The notes: a model not told the origin generated them from the sequence alone. A DNA stretch of 57,060 bases from Planctomycetota bacterium (GCA_025459175.1 JALORC010000032.1:1-57060); one strand, 5' to 3'; positions 16,562-26,121 are shown, numbered from the stretch's first letter. Translations and numbers: made by a program.

Positions 16562-18085
16562 TCAGGAGCCCGCGCGCAGCCGGTGCACACGCACGCCGTC
16601 GCGTTCGAGCAGCAGCTCGCCGTTCTGCTCGAGCCAGCTGCGGACCTCGGGTGCCGTCGTCGCCGCGACCTGGTCGTAGACCAGTCGGGCACCGCGGCGG
16701 CGCAGCCCTTCGAGCGTGTCGATGTCGAAGCCGTCCATCGGCACCACCCAGCCCCGCAGTCGCGCCAGGTACAGGAAGCGCGGGTCCTCGAAGTTGTTGG
16801 CGCGGCGCCACAGCGGGTCGATGCGCGGCTTGTCGGCACGCACGACGGCGAGATCCCCGGGCTGCAGGTGCGGCTGCACCGCGGCCGCGATGTGCACGAC
16901 CGGCGCATCCTGCACCGTCATGCGCATGCCGCGTTCGTCGCGCAACCGCCACGCGGCGTGGCCCGCCACCAGCACCAGGAACAGCAGCCAGGGCCAGTTC
17001 CGGGCCCCGCTCGGCCAGGCGCGCGCGACGCACCACGCCGACGCCAGCGCCGCGAACACGTGGTAGTGCGGCCCCATGCCGTGGCTGTAGCTGTAGCGCA
17101 ACGACACCACGAGGCCGATCGCGACCGGCACCAGCAGGCCGAGATCGATGCGGTCGAGGCGCCGCCGCAGCAGCAACACCGCGAGCGCGGCGAAGCCGAG
17201 CACCGAGAAGCCGTGCCGCGCGGTGGTCGCCAGCAGCTGGCCGAGGATCGCCGGCGACGTCAGGTGCTCGATTCCCGGGAACTTCGTGTCGCCGCCACTG
17301 ACGACGCCGAACGACAGCCCGGTCTCGGCATGCAGCGCCGAACCGTGCCAGAGCCAGATCGCGGTCAGCGCCGGGATGGCGACGAAAGCCAGCCACAGCC
17401 GCGGTTCGCGCAGTCGCCGCGGTGCCGCGAACAGCGTCCACGCGAACATCACCATGCCGAGCTGTAGCGACAACGGCTTCTGCAGCGCCGACAACGCCAT
17501 CGCCGCGGTGGCCAGCAGCAGCGATGCGCCACTGCCGCTGCCGAGATAGCGCACGAAGGTCACCAGCCCCGCGGCACCGAGCCCGAAGCTCAACGCATCC
17601 GGCATCACCCGCGTCGCCAGCAGCGCCGCACTGCCTGTGCACAAGAACGCCAGCAACCCCGCCAGCGCCGCCGCCGGGCCCGCGCGCGACTCCAGCAACC
17701 GATGCAGCGACAGCGCACCGAACAGTGTCGACAGCAGCGCCAGCAATCGGCCCGGCCACTCGACCTCACCGAGCACCGCCAGCGACGAAGCGATCATCAG
17801 CTGGTAGAGCGGGAACTCGCACTCGACCGCGCCGTCGCCGTCGCCGCGCCAGTCGACCCGCGGCCGCAACGGATCGAAACCGTCGGTGAGGAAGTTCCTG
17901 GCGATCGCCTGGGTGTCGCACTCGCGCCACGACGCACCGATGCCGTGCGGCACCAGGAACCACAGCACGGCCGCGAAACCGAGCAGGGCCAACGTGGCCA
18001 TGGCGCGACCGCGGCGCAGTGCCGCAGGCGACGAAGAATGCGTGGCCCAGGGCGCGGACGCCGGGGCAGGAGCGAGCGATGACAT
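16562..18085 (-). CDS. Integral membrane glycosyltransferase, GT-C (ArnT/PMT-like)
   Basis: The protein has 507 residues with about ten to twelve hydrophobic segments and a soluble C-terminal domain of about 100 residues. The first extracytoplasmic loop has acidic WRECDTQAIARNFL, the position of the catalytic carboxylate in GT39/GT83-type enzymes. It is followed by EFPLYQLMIASSLAVLG, which matches the 'PPLyh' region in that family. It would use a polyprenyl-phosphate sugar donor to glycosylate a lipid or protein on the outer face of the membrane. The start at 18085 was picked because the upstream in-frame ATG at 18211 adds an Arg-rich, unstructured leader. Confidence 0.7.
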   Translation of the reverse strand: MSSLAPAPASAPWATHSSSPAALRRGRAMATLALLGFAAVLWFLVPHGIGASWRECDTQAIARNFLTDGFDPLRPRVDWRGDGDGAVECEFPLYQLMIASSLAVLGEVEWPGRLLALLSTLFGALSLHRLLESRAGPAAALAGLLAFLCTGSAALLATRVMPDALSFGLGAAGLVTFVRYLGSGSGASLLLATAAMALSALQKPLSLQLGMVMFAWTLFAAPRRLREPRLWLAFVAIPALTAIWLWHGSALHAETGLSFGVVSGGDTKFPGIEHLTSPAILGQLLATTARHGFSVLGFAALAVLLLRRRLDRIDLGLLVPVAIGLVVSLRYSYSHGMGPHYHVFAALASAWCVARAWPSGARNWPWLLFLVLVAGHAAWRLRDERGMRMTVQDAPVVHIAAAVQPHLQPGDLAVVRADKPRIDPLWRRANNFEDPRFLYLARLRGWVVPMDGFDIDTLEGLRRRGARLVYDQVAATTAPEVRSWLEQNGELLLERDGVRVHRLRAGS

Positions 18086-18223
18086 GCCGTGTGGGTGGCA
18101 CCGGTGGCGCGGTGCCGCGATCGAAGGCGCGGCAGCGTAGCGAACGGCCATCGCCTCGACAGCGGCGTCGCGGCGGCCAGCGCACCCCACGGCAGCCGCC
18201 GCCCATGGCACCGACCGTTGCCG

Positions 18224-19981
18224 TCAGTCGGCGCGCGCAGTTCCGGTCGTCGATTGCTGGTCGGCACTGCTCTGCGCGGCCTGGACCGCGGCACGATCGA
18301 TCTTGAACGACTCGACCATGCGCAGCAGCTGGCTCATGCGATCCGAGCTCTGCACCGCGGTGACGGCCAGCTCCTCGGCGGACGCCGCGTTGTCCTGCGT
18401 CGTCTGGCTCAGTTCGCCGACGCCGTGCGTGACCTGATCGACGTTGCTGCGCTGCTGCACGGCGGCCGCGGACGCCTCGCCCAACAGCACGCCGACCTTG
18501 GCCGTCGTGCCCTCGATCTCCGACAGCACCTTCGCCACCTCGGCGGCGATGCGCGTGCCGTTCTCGGCGCGGCGGCGGGCCTCCTCGATCAGCTGCGCGG
18601 TCTCGGTGGCGGCCGTCGCGCTGCGCTGCGCGAGGTTGCGCACCTCCTCGGCGACCACCGCGAAGCCCTTGCCCGCCTCACCGGCGCGCGCGGCCTCGAC
18701 CGCGGCGTTGAGCGCCAGCAGGTTGGTCTGGAACGACACGTCCTGGATCACGCCGACCACGCGCGTCACCGTCTGGCTCGATTCCTGGATCGCGGCCATC
18801 GCCTGGTTGAGGCGCTCGACCTCGGCGCCGCCGCGGCTGACCGACTCCTTCGCCGCCGCCGCACCGCCGTTGGCCTCGCCGCAGGCACTCGACGTCTTCT
18901 CGGCGAGGGCCGTGATCTCGAGCAGCGTCGCATTGATCTCCTGGATCGTCGCGGCGTTGGTCGAGGCGCCTTGTGCGAGCCGCTGCGATTCCTTGCTGAT
19001 CATCTTCGAGGCACCCTCGACGTCGCCGCTCAGCCCGACCACCCGTGCGATCGTGTCGTGGATGCGAGTGGCGAAACGATCGAAGCCGGCCGCCGCCTCG
19101 CCGATCTCGTCGTGACGAGCGAACGCGAGCCGCTTGGTCAGGTCTCCGTCGCCCTCGGCAACGTCCCGCAGCTGCGCCGCGAGCTGCCGCAGCGGATCGC
19201 CGAGCGAGCGCCGCAGCAGCCACCAGAACGCCCCGAGCCCGATCGTCAGCACCGGCAGCGCCATCAGCATCGAGCTGGTCAGGAACGACGCGATGTGGTC
19301 GTCGCACTGCTTGAGCGGCATCACCACTTCATAGGCCCCGTGCATCATGCCCGGCTTCCAGTCCTCCATGACGAAGCCGGCGATGTCCTTGCCGTCCCCG
19401 GTCGGGCTGGTCTTCGGGTCACCGTGGCACTGCATGCAGCTCTCGTCGAGCCGGATCGCGCGCAGGTAGTGCAGGCTGTTGGTGGCCTCGTCGATGCGCG
19501 TCAGCACCTCGGCGCCGTTCTGTTCGACCTGCTTGGTCAGGTCGGTCAGCATCCTGGTGCGGAAGGCCCCGGCCACCGCGTCGTTGCTCGGATCGTTCTC
19601 CTCGTTGCGCGCCTCGAACGAGCTGATCCGGAAGTCGAGGCCCTCGCGCTTGGCCGCTTCCTTGGCCGAGGCCCAGCCGGCCACCACCGGGATCGCGTCG
19701 TAGAGCCGCGCCTTCGCATAGCCCTCGCCGCTCTTGACCTTCTGTTGCAGCTCGGCGACCAGCTGGTCGGTCTGGAACGTGCCGCTGGAGTGCAGTCCGG
19801 CGACGTGGTTCTTGGTGGCGTCGGCGACGGCCGTGAAGGCCGCGGCCTTGTCGGCGAGGTTGCGTTCGGCGTCGATGCGATAGCTTCGCACGCTGCTCCA
19901 GATCATCACGGCACAGACCGTGACCAACAGGGCGACGGCGGTCAGCAGGACACGAGTGGCGAGGCTGCGGCTGGCATTCAT
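18224..19981 (-). CDS. Methyl-accepting chemotaxis protein with haem-c sensor domain
   Basis: The protein has 585 residues. TM1 is at about 8-30 and TM2 at about 233-256. The extracytoplasmic domain between them carries a c-type haem site, CMQCH, at residues 182-186, in a DUF3365 (Tll0287-like) context: [18 protein letters not shown] and YEVVMPL. A HAMP segment (~257-310) and the cytoplasmic signalling domain follow, whose hairpin tip reads [20 protein letters not shown] and [15 protein letters not shown]. It would sense redox state or a small gas ligand in the periplasm and signal to CheA. No che genes are in the window. Haem attachment requires a cytochrome c maturation system elsewhere. 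Confidence 0.9.
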   Translation of the reverse strand: MNASRSLATRVLLTAVALLVTVCAVMIWSSVRSYRIDAERNLADKAAAFTAVADATKNHVAGLHSSGTFQTDQLVAELQQKVKSGEGYAKARLYDAIPVVAGWASAKEAAKREGLDFRISSFEARNEENDPSNDAVAGAFRTRMLTDLTKQVEQNGAEVLTRIDEATNSLHYLRAIRLDESCMQCHGDPKTSPTGDGKDIAGFVMEDWKPGMMHGAYEVVMPLKQCDDHIASFLTSSMLMALPVLTIGLGAFWWLLRRSLGDPLRQLAAQLRDVAEGDGDLTKRLAFARHDEIGEAAAGFDRFATRIHDTIARVVGLSGDVEGASKMISKESQRLAQGASTNAATIQEINATLLEITALAEKTSSACGEANGGAAAAKESVSRGGAEVERLNQAMAAIQESSQTVTRVVGVIQDVSFQTNLLALNAAVEAARAGEAGKGFAVVAEEVRNLAQRSATAATETAQLIEEARRRAENGTRIAAEVAKVLSEIEGTTAKVGVLLGEASAAAVQQRSNVDQVTHGVGELSQTTQDNAASAEELAVTAVQSSDRMSQLLRMVESFKIDRAAVQAAQSSADQQSTTGTARAD

Positions 19982-20203
19982 GCTGCAACACCGATCGTCC
20001 CACCCGTGGGCCCGCCGACAGGTGTCATGCACCTAGGGGTGGTTGCCGATCGGGGATTACGCCGAGGCAGGCAACGATCCCGGCCCGATCGCGGGCGACT
20101 CGCGAATAGTCTGGCGCGTGCCGCGCAGCGCGCGCCCTTCCCGGTCCGGCCGCCCGGCCACCGCTCCGTCCCCACCGCTCTCACTGCCGTCGGAGGCACC
20201 TCC

Positions 20204-20992
20204 ATGTTCGCCCGCTCCCTCGCCGTCACCATGTTCCTGGCCGTCACTGCGCTGCCGCTCGCCGCCCAGACGATCCCCGCCGAGGCGATCGCCACCCTCG
20301 ATCGGGCAGTAGCCCGCATCGAAACCGCCGAGACCGAGCTCGAGCAGACCAAACGCGAGCTGCAGCAACTGCGCAACCAGTTGCAGCGCCAGCAGAAGAG
20401 TCAGGAGAAGGAGCTCGCCACCCTGCGCCGCGACCACGCCCGCGAGCAACAGCAGGTGCAACGCGAGCTCGAACGCGCGCAGCGCGAGCTGGAGCGCCAA
20501 CAGAGCACCGCCGCCGCTCATGTCGAACGGCAGCAGGCCGAGCAGGGGCAGCTGCGCGAGGCGCTGGCCGCCGAACTGCAGCGTGCCCACGCCGAACTCG
20601 AGGCCGCGGTCGAGTCGCTGCAGGCCGAGAACGCCCGCGGCGCGCGCACCAGCCTGCAGCGTGGCCAGCACCGGCTCGAGGCCGCGATCTCGCGCGCGCG
20701 CGACGGCGGCGACTGCGCACCGCCCCGGCGGGCGCTGATGACGCGCGCCAAGGCGGCGCCGGCCGCCCCGGCCGCGGCGGCGGCGGTGGCACCGGTGGAC
20801 GCCGTGGATGCACCGCTGGCAGCGGACGCACCGAGCCAGCCCGACGCCGTCGAACCGCCGGCCGGCGCCTGCTGCGGCGGCTGCCCTTCGGCCCCGGCCA
20901 CGACCTGCCCGCCGTCGCCACCGAGCCCACCGAGCCCGCCGAGTCCCGCCGTGCCGCCGACGAAGAGCCGCGCCGCGCGCCAGATCAACTGA
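20204..20992 (+). CDS. Secreted coiled-coil protein with Pro-rich tail
   Basis: The protein has 262 residues. The start at 20204 follows GGAGG (20192-20196) with good spacing and opens a signal peptide (MFARSLAVTMFLAVTALPLAAQ). Residues 25-170 are heptad-rich and dominated by Gln, Glu, Arg and Leu (ETELEQTKRELQQLRNQLQR), predicting a long coiled coil. The C-terminus is Ala/Pro-rich with a CCGGCP cluster and a PPSPPSPPSP run. No enzyme domain is visible. Probably periplasmic and structural. It sits 61 bases upstream of the ECF sigma gene on the same strand and could be co-regulated with it. Confidence 0.65.
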   Translation: MFARSLAVTMFLAVTALPLAAQTIPAEAIATLDRAVARIETAETELEQTKRELQQLRNQLQRQQKSQEKELATLRRDHAREQQQVQRELERAQRELERQQSTAAAHVERQQAEQGQLREALAAELQRAHAELEAAVESLQAENARGARTSLQRGQHRLEAAISRARDGGDCAPPRRALMTRAKAAPAAPAAAAAVAPVDAVDAPLAADAPSQPDAVEPPAGACCGGCPSAPATTCPPSPPSPPSPPSPAVPPTKSRAARQIN

Positions 20993-21053
20993 GCGACGAG
21001 CGACAGCGACGAGGTTGCTGAATACCTTCGCGGCCCTCGTGGCATTGAAGGGC

Positions 21054-21611
21054 ATGATCGCATCGTTGCTGACGCCGACCGCCGCGACCTCGCCGGCCGC
21101 CGGGCCGGCCCCGGACCAGGCCACCGCGGCCCGGATCGACCGGCACCTGCGCCACGTCTGGCGCTACCTGCGCATGCACGGCGCCGCGCCGCAGCTGGCG
21201 GACGACCTGACCCAGGAAGCGTTCGTGGTCGCCCTGCAGAAGGGTGCCCTCGACTTCGACCCAGCGGCGACCGCGGCGTTCCTGCAGCGCACGGCGCGCT
21301 TCCTGTTCCTGCGCCATCTGCGCGACCGTCGCCCGGCGGTCGAACTCGCCGATGCCGTGGACCAGCTCTGGCAGCGCGATGCGGCCGCGGACGGCGGCGA
21401 TGCGCTGGTCGAAGCAGTGCGCCACTGCGTCGACCAGCTCGAGGGCCGCGCCCGCGAGGCGATCCGGCGCTGCTACGGCCTCGACCAGGACGATCCGGCG
21501 CACCGCGCCGCGGCCGCCAGCGCGCTCGGCCTGCAACCCAACGGCCTGAAGACCCTTCTCCAGCGCACCCGTCAGGTGCTGCGCGCATGCCTCGAACGGA
21601 GCCACCGATGA
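21054..21611 (+). CDS. ECF-type RNA polymerase sigma factor
   Basis: The protein has 185 residues. Region 2 is recognisable in HVWRYLRMHGAAPQLADDLTQEAFVVAL, with the DDLTQEAF core that contacts polymerase. Region 4 is the C-terminal HTH (REAIRRCYGLDQDD, AAASALGLQPNGLKTLLQR). The ATG at 21054 is used; TTG or GTG codons 9-40 bases upstream are alternatives because the Shine-Dalgarno is poor. Its stop overlaps the ATG of the next gene (ATGA), so sigma and partner are translationally coupled, as with sigma/anti-sigma pairs. Confidence 0.85.
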   Translation: MIASLLTPTAATSPAAGPAPDQATAARIDRHLRHVWRYLRMHGAAPQLADDLTQEAFVVALQKGALDFDPAATAAFLQRTARFLFLRHLRDRRPAVELADAVDQLWQRDAAADGGDALVEAVRHCVDQLEGRAREAIRRCYGLDQDDPAHRAAAASALGLQPNGLKTLLQRTRQVLRACLERSHR

Positions 21612-22672
21612 GCGAGTCCCGATCCACGGCCGACGTGGCTCACAGCCTGCAGATCGATGCCTGCCTGCATGAACTGGCCGGCGTCGGCCCCGCCGCCGAC
21701 CTGACCAACCGCATTCTCGCCGCCGCTGGCCAGCCGACGCACAGTGCTGTTCGAAGGCCGGCGACGCAGTGGCTGCTCGCCGCCGCGATCCTGCTCGGCG
21801 CCGGCGTGGTCACCGCCGTGGCCCTGCTGCAGCGCGACGAAGCGCGCCGCCAGGCGGTAGCGCCGCAGGAACCACAACCGCAGCCGTCGCCGAGCCCGAA
21901 GCCGCAGGATCCGCCCGCGCAGGAGCCGAAACAACCGGCGCCGGCACCGAAGCTGCGCTGGTTCACGCTGATCGCCGATTACTCCGACAACCGTGTCGTC
22001 GAGGTCGACGACACCGGCCGCGAGACTCTGCGACTCGAGGATATCTACGGCGCCTGGGACGCCGAGCCCCTCGACAACGGCAACCTGCTGATCACCGAGT
22101 TCTCGCTCAGCCGCGTGCAGGAGGTCGACCGCAAGGGCAAGCAGGTCTGGATGTACGACTCGCTGAAGAACCCGTACGACGCCGATCGCCTGCCGAACGG
22201 CAACACGCTGATCGCCGACACGTTCGGCAGCCGCGTCATCGAGGTGAACGGCAAGGGCAAGATCGTCTGGTCGTTCGACAAGGACATCCGGCCGTTCGAC
22301 GCCGACCGGCTGCCGAACGGCAACACGTTGATCGCCGACGTGATGAAGGACCGCGTGCTCGAGGTCGACCCGAAAGGTGCCGTGGTCTGGGAGGCCAAGG
22401 AGTTGCCGAACATTCACGACGCCGACCGCCTCGCCAACGGCAACACGCTGGTGACCCTGCGCAACAAGGGTGAGGTCGTCGAGATCGACCGCGATGGCAA
22501 GCGGGTCTGGGAGCTGAAGGGCCTGAAGTCGCCGAGCGACGCCGACCGCTTGCCCAACGGCAACACGCTGGTCGCCGAGAACTCGCGGGTCCGCGAGTTC
22601 GACCCGAAGGGCGAGGTGGTCTGGTCCAAGGACACGACCTGGGCCGTCGAGGTCCATCGCTACCAACGCTGA
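21608..22672 (+). CDS. Membrane-anchored beta-propeller, candidate ECF sigma regulator
   Basis: The protein has 354 residues. A cytoplasmic segment of about 50 residues (LHELAGVGPAADLTNRILAA, a pattern also seen in other planctomycete regulators) is followed by one TM helix at about 56-75 and a Pro/Gln/Glu-rich linker. The exterior domain has six repeats of ~43 residues on the pattern DADRLPNGNTLIAD...S RV.EVD.KGK.VW. The repeats fit an NHL/PQQ-like propeller. Its coupling to the ECF sigma gene suggests an anti-sigma or sensor protein, although no classic zinc anti-sigma motif is present. Ligand unknown. Confidence 0.7.
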   Translation: MSESRSTADVAHSLQIDACLHELAGVGPAADLTNRILAAAGQPTHSAVRRPATQWLLAAAILLGAGVVTAVALLQRDEARRQAVAPQEPQPQPSPSPKPQDPPAQEPKQPAPAPKLRWFTLIADYSDNRVVEVDDTGRETLRLEDIYGAWDAEPLDNGNLLITEFSLSRVQEVDRKGKQVWMYDSLKNPYDADRLPNGNTLIADTFGSRVIEVNGKGKIVWSFDKDIRPFDADRLPNGNTLIADVMKDRVLEVDPKGAVVWEAKELPNIHDADRLANGNTLVTLRNKGEVVEIDRDGKRVWELKGLKSPSDADRLPNGNTLVAENSRVREFDPKGEVVWSKDTTWAVEVHRYQR

Positions 22673-22710
22673 TGTGGCGGTATGGTGCTGGCCCCAACCA
22701 AGGAGTGGCC

Positions 22711-23742
22711 ATGCAACGCCCGTTCGTGATCGTGCTCGCGTCCATCCTGCCGGCTCTGCTGATCTCGACGCTGGCGGCGCAACAGCCCGCCCCGGCGACG
22801 CCCGTCGCGCCGGCGACCCCGGCCGCGCCGGCGATCGACACCAAGGCACCCGCCAAGAAGGCCGAGTTGCCGGTCTACGACGAAGCCGCCGATGCGCGCG
22901 TGCAGGTCCAAGCTGCGCTGGCGAAGGCCAAAAAGGAGAACCAGCGCGTGCTGATCCAGTGGGGCGCCAACTGGTGCGGCTGGTGCAAGTGGCTCGCCGG
23001 CACGATGAAGACCGACGCGAAGCTGCGCCGCGAGCTGATGTACGAGTATCAGGTGGTGCACGTCGATGTCGGCCAGTTCAAGAAGCACATGGACCTCGCC
23101 AAGGAACTCGGCGCCGACTTCAAGGCGATCCCGTTCCTGACCGTGCTCGATGCCTCCGGCAAGCCGATCGTGCAGCAGAACACCGAGCCGTTCGAGACCA
23201 AGGTCGACGGCAAGGACGGCCACGACGCCGCCAAGATCCTCGCGTTCCTGAAGGAGCACGAGGCGAAGCCCCTGGTCGCGAGCGAGGTGATGGCGGCCGC
23301 GATGGCCACCGCGGCGAAGGAGCAGAAGCGCGTGTTCCTGCACTTCGGCGCGCCGTGGTGCACCTATTGCCACCAGCTCGAGGCTTGGATGGCGCGGCCG
23401 GAGATCGCCGCGGTGCTCGGCAAGGACTTCGTCGACCTGAAGATCGACAACGACCGCATGACCGGCGCCGAGGCGATCTACGAGGCGCAGCTCAAGGCAG
23501 CCGACCAGAAGGGCGACGGCATCCCGTGGTTCGTGCTGCTCTCAGCCGACGGCAAGCTGCTGGCGCACAGCACCGGCCCGAAGGGCAACGCCGGCTTCCC
23601 GTACCTGCCGGAGGAGATCGAGCACTTCGGCACGATGCTGAAGGCGGCCCGGCAGAACATCAGCGACGCCGAGATCGCGCTGCTGCTGAAGTCGCTCGAC
23701 GACAATCGCATCGCCGAGGAAGCGAAGAAGGCCAAGCGCTGA
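22711..23742 (+). CDS. Secreted tandem thioredoxin-domain protein
   Basis: The protein has 343 residues. AAGGAG at 22700-22705 precedes the ATG, and a signal sequence ends near residue 24. Two thioredoxin-fold domains follow. The first has WGANWCGWCKW (Cys89-Cys92) and the cis-Pro segment KAIPFLTVLD. The second has FGAPWCTYCHQL (Cys217-Cys220) and DGIPWFVLL. Both active sites are of the DUF255/DsbD-gamma style (WCxxC followed by K/H). A periplasmic oxidoreductase for thiols or disulfides is likely. It heads a group of envelope redox genes running to 28.9 kb. Confidence 0.8.
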   Translation: MQRPFVIVLASILPALLISTLAAQQPAPATPVAPATPAAPAIDTKAPAKKAELPVYDEAADARVQVQAALAKAKKENQRVLIQWGANWCGWCKWLAGTMKTDAKLRRELMYEYQVVHVDVGQFKKHMDLAKELGADFKAIPFLTVLDASGKPIVQQNTEPFETKVDGKDGHDAAKILAFLKEHEAKPLVASEVMAAAMATAAKEQKRVFLHFGAPWCTYCHQLEAWMARPEIAAVLGKDFVDLKIDNDRMTGAEAIYEAQLKAADQKGDGIPWFVLLSADGKLLAHSTGPKGNAGFPYLPEEIEHFGTMLKAARQNISDAEIALLLKSLDDNRIAEEAKKAKR

Positions 23743-23794
23743 GGTAGAGGAGCGCACCCCTTGCGCGACCTCGGCAGCGGCCTACAGGCCGGGC

Positions 23795-24724
23795 ATGGGT
23801 CTGCTGCGCTCGTTCTCCGATGAAATCGCCGCCGTGGTCGCGCGCGTGCGGCCCGCCGTGCTGCACCTGCGCACGCTCGGCCGCGGCCGCGGTGGCACCG
23901 GCTCGGGCTTCCTGATCGGCGCCGACGGGCTGGCGCTGACCAACCATCACGTCGTGCACGGGGCGCTCGGCGTCGAAGCGATGTTCCACGACGGCCGCAC
24001 CGCGGTCGCCGACATCCTCGGCAGCGACCCGGCGACCGATCTGGCGTTGCTGCGGGTGCCAGGAGCCGAACCTGCACCCTTGGTGCTGGCGGACTCGACG
24101 GCGCTGCGGGTCGGCGACTTCGCGCTCGCGGTCGGCTGCCCGCACGGGCTGTCGCACTCGGTGACCGCCGGCATCATCAGCGGCCTCGGCCGCGCGCTGC
24201 CGGGCCCCGGCGGCCAGTCGATCGAGGACGTGATCCAGACCGATGCGCCGCTGAACCCCGGCAACTCGGGCGGCCCGCTGCTCGACACCGACGGTCGGGT
24301 GGTCGGCATCGCCACCGCGATCCTGCCGATGGCGCAAGGCCTGTGCTTCGCGGTGACGTCCGCGACCGCCGCCGTCGTTCTGCCGGAACTGCGCCAGCAC
24401 GGCAAAGTCGTGCGCGGCTGGCTCGGCGTCGCCGTGCACGGTGTCGAGATCGCGCCATCGATCGCCTTGCGTCTCGGCCTGCCTTCGCCGCGCGCGCTGG
24501 CGATCGTCGGCATCACCCCCGGTTCGCCGGCCGAACGCGCCGGAGTGCAGCCCGGCGACCTGCTGGTGTCGATCGAACAGCGGCCGATCCGCGGCGTCGG
24601 CGACCTGTTCGCCGGCCTCCCGCGCACGTCGATCGGCGCCCCGCAGCAGCTGCGACTGCTGCGCCACAACGAGATCCTGACCACTTCGGTCACACCGGCG
24701 GACGCGCCGCGGGCAGCTGCCTGA
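23795..24724 (+). CDS. Trypsin-like serine protease with PDZ domain (HtrA/Deg family)
   Basis: The protein has 309 residues. The protease domain has a complete triad: His52 in LTNHHVVHG, Asp82 in ATDLALL, Ser158 in PLNPGNSGGPL. A PDZ domain occupies about 205-295 (GWLGVAV, PGSPAERAGVQPGDLLVSIE). This is the Deg/HtrA layout with one PDZ. No signal peptide or TM helix precedes the domain from the ATG at 23795, unlike normal HtrA proteins, so it may be cytoplasmic or its true start may differ. It sits between two thiol-redox genes, consistent with a role in envelope protein quality control if exported. Confidence 0.85.
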   Translation: MGLLRSFSDEIAAVVARVRPAVLHLRTLGRGRGGTGSGFLIGADGLALTNHHVVHGALGVEAMFHDGRTAVADILGSDPATDLALLRVPGAEPAPLVLADSTALRVGDFALAVGCPHGLSHSVTAGIISGLGRALPGPGGQSIEDVIQTDAPLNPGNSGGPLLDTDGRVVGIATAILPMAQGLCFAVTSATAAVVLPELRQHGKVVRGWLGVAVHGVEIAPSIALRLGLPSPRALAIVGITPGSPAERAGVQPGDLLVSIEQRPIRGVGDLFAGLPRTSIGAPQQLRLLRHNEILTTSVTPADAPRAAA

Positions 24725-24833
24725 GCCGATCCCACGCCGCCGCGCGTATGTGCCAACGGCGTCTTCGTGCGCCTGTCGACTCCCGCAGCCCTCGTGTCGG
24801 CGCGACAATCCCCCTTCCATCCGGAGAACGATC

Positions 24834-25580
24834 ATGAACGCACTTTCCCGTCTGCTGCTCACGTCCTGCCTGTGCCTGCCCTTGTTGGCTCAGGAGCCCG
24901 CGAAGGAACCGCCGGCCCCGGCCCCCGACAGCAAACAACAGGAGCCGAAGACCGACGCCCCGAAGAAGCTCCAGCTCGGCACCCGCGTCGACGGCAAGAG
25001 CATGCTGTCCGACATCGACGGCAAGCCGGTCCGCGCCCAGGAGTTCATGGGCAAGATCACGGTCGTCAACTTCTATTCGATCCAGTGCCCGATCCAGCGC
25101 GCCTGGGACGGCCGCCTCGCCGAGATCCAGAAGGAGTTCGAGGGCCAGGGCGTGGTGTTCCTGCACATCGACAGCAACGTCACCGAGATCGGTGAGAACC
25201 CGCCGGCCGCCGACGCCGAGCCGAAGCCCTACGCGAAGATCCGCGAGCACCTGGCGGCGCAGAACCTGCCGTTCCGCGTGCTCGCCGACCACGGCAACAA
25301 GATGGCCGACTTCTTCGAGGCGAAGACGACGCCGCACGTCTACGTGTTCGGCCAGGACGGCAAGCTGGTCTACAAGGGCCTCGTCGACGACGACCAGAAG
25401 AACCGCAACGCCGAGAAGCGGAACAACTACCTGCGCGACACGCTCGGCAAGCTGATCAAGAACGAGAAGGTTGAACCGTTCGCGACCAAGGAAGAGGGCT
25501 GCTCGATCAAGCGCACGAAGCAGGCCGTGCCGGCCGACAAGGAGAAGGCCAAGGCCGAAGGCAACAAGGGTGGTGCGTAA
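24834..25580 (+). CDS. Secreted redoxin (AhpC/TSA-like) with a single active-site Cys
   Basis: The protein has 248 residues. The ATG follows CCGGAG by 7 bases and opens a signal peptide (MNALSRLLLTSCLCLPLLAQ). The domain has a peroxiredoxin-like layout: GKITVVNFYSIQCPIQRAW (Cys85 with no CxxC partner), VVFLHIDSNV, KTTPHVYVFGQDGKLVYKGL. A C-terminal EEGCSIKRT supplies another Cys that could be the resolving residue. The same arrangement occurs in other planctomycete redoxins with a terminal 'GC.I' motif. Probable thiol peroxidase or redox-linked protein in the periplasm. It overlaps the next gene. Confidence 0.75.
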   Translation: MNALSRLLLTSCLCLPLLAQEPAKEPPAPAPDSKQQEPKTDAPKKLQLGTRVDGKSMLSDIDGKPVRAQEFMGKITVVNFYSIQCPIQRAWDGRLAEIQKEFEGQGVVFLHIDSNVTEIGENPPAADAEPKPYAKIREHLAAQNLPFRVLADHGNKMADFFEAKTTPHVYVFGQDGKLVYKGLVDDDQKNRNAEKRNNYLRDTLGKLIKNEKVEPFATKEEGCSIKRTKQAVPADKEKAKAEGNKGGA

Positions 25581-26121
25581 CCGCGCCATCGTGCCGGCGC
25601 TGCTGCTCGCCGCGTGCAGCGGCGAGCCGGCGCCCACACCCGCACCGGCACCGCAGCGCGCCGACGCGAGCGCTGCCGCGCTCGCGATCGAGCCGCGCGA
25701 CACCGCCGGCATCGTGCAGTGGATCGCGGCCCGCCGCGGCCAGCCGGTGCTGGTGAACTTCTGGGCCACCTGGTGCGGCCCGTGCCTGGCCGAACTGCCG
25801 GACCTGCTGGCGGGCACACGCGAGTTCCGCGCGCGAGGTGGCATCGTCGTCACCGTCGCGATGGAGCAGCTCGGCCTCGACCTCGGTGCCGAAGCGGCGG
25901 TCGCTAAGGCGGGAGCGAAGGCCAGAGAACTCGGGCTCGACGTGCCGGTGCTGGTGTGCACCGACGACGAGATGCCGACGATCCGCAAGGTGCTCGGCGT
26001 CGCGCTCGGCGGCCTGCCGCAGACGCTGACCTACGATCGCACCGGCAAGATCGTGCAGCAGCACGAAGGCATCGCCGACGCTGCCGAGTTCGCGGCGCTG
26101 GCGGCTGCGGCCGAGCGCTGA
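25570..26121 (+). CDS. TlpA-type thioredoxin lipoprotein
   Basis: The protein has 183 residues and starts with GTG at 25570, inside the end of the preceding gene; a GAAGG element lies 8 bases upstream. The next codon is also GTG and could serve. The lipobox is LLLAACSG (Cys16). The thioredoxin active site WATWCGPC has Cys69-Cys72, with LPQTLTYDRTGKIVQQ providing the usual TlpA strand pair. It would reduce disulfides in apo-cytochromes or copper proteins outside the membrane. DsbD is convergent, 10 bases away. Confidence 0.85.
   Translation: MVRNRAIVPALLLAACSGEPAPTPAPAPQRADASAAALAIEPRDTAGIVQWIAARRGQPVLVNFWATWCGPCLAELPDLLAGTREFRARGGIVVTVAMEQLGLDLGAEAAVAKAGAKARELGLDVPVLVCTDDEMPTIRKVLGVALGGLPQTLTYDRTGKIVQQHEGIADAAEFAALAAAAER

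Noticed and set aside
10670..18085. Asparagine synthase plus glycosyltransferases as one polysaccharide cluster
   Set aside because: Genes face different directions and are interrupted by a haloperoxidase-like lipoprotein and unrelated membrane proteins; no flippase, polymerase or sugar-nucleotide genes.
20870..20990. Simple-sequence CCGCCGAGCCC-type tract as a phase-variation repeat
   Set aside because: It encodes an in-frame Pro-Ser-Pro tail, is imperfect and ends in a normal stop.
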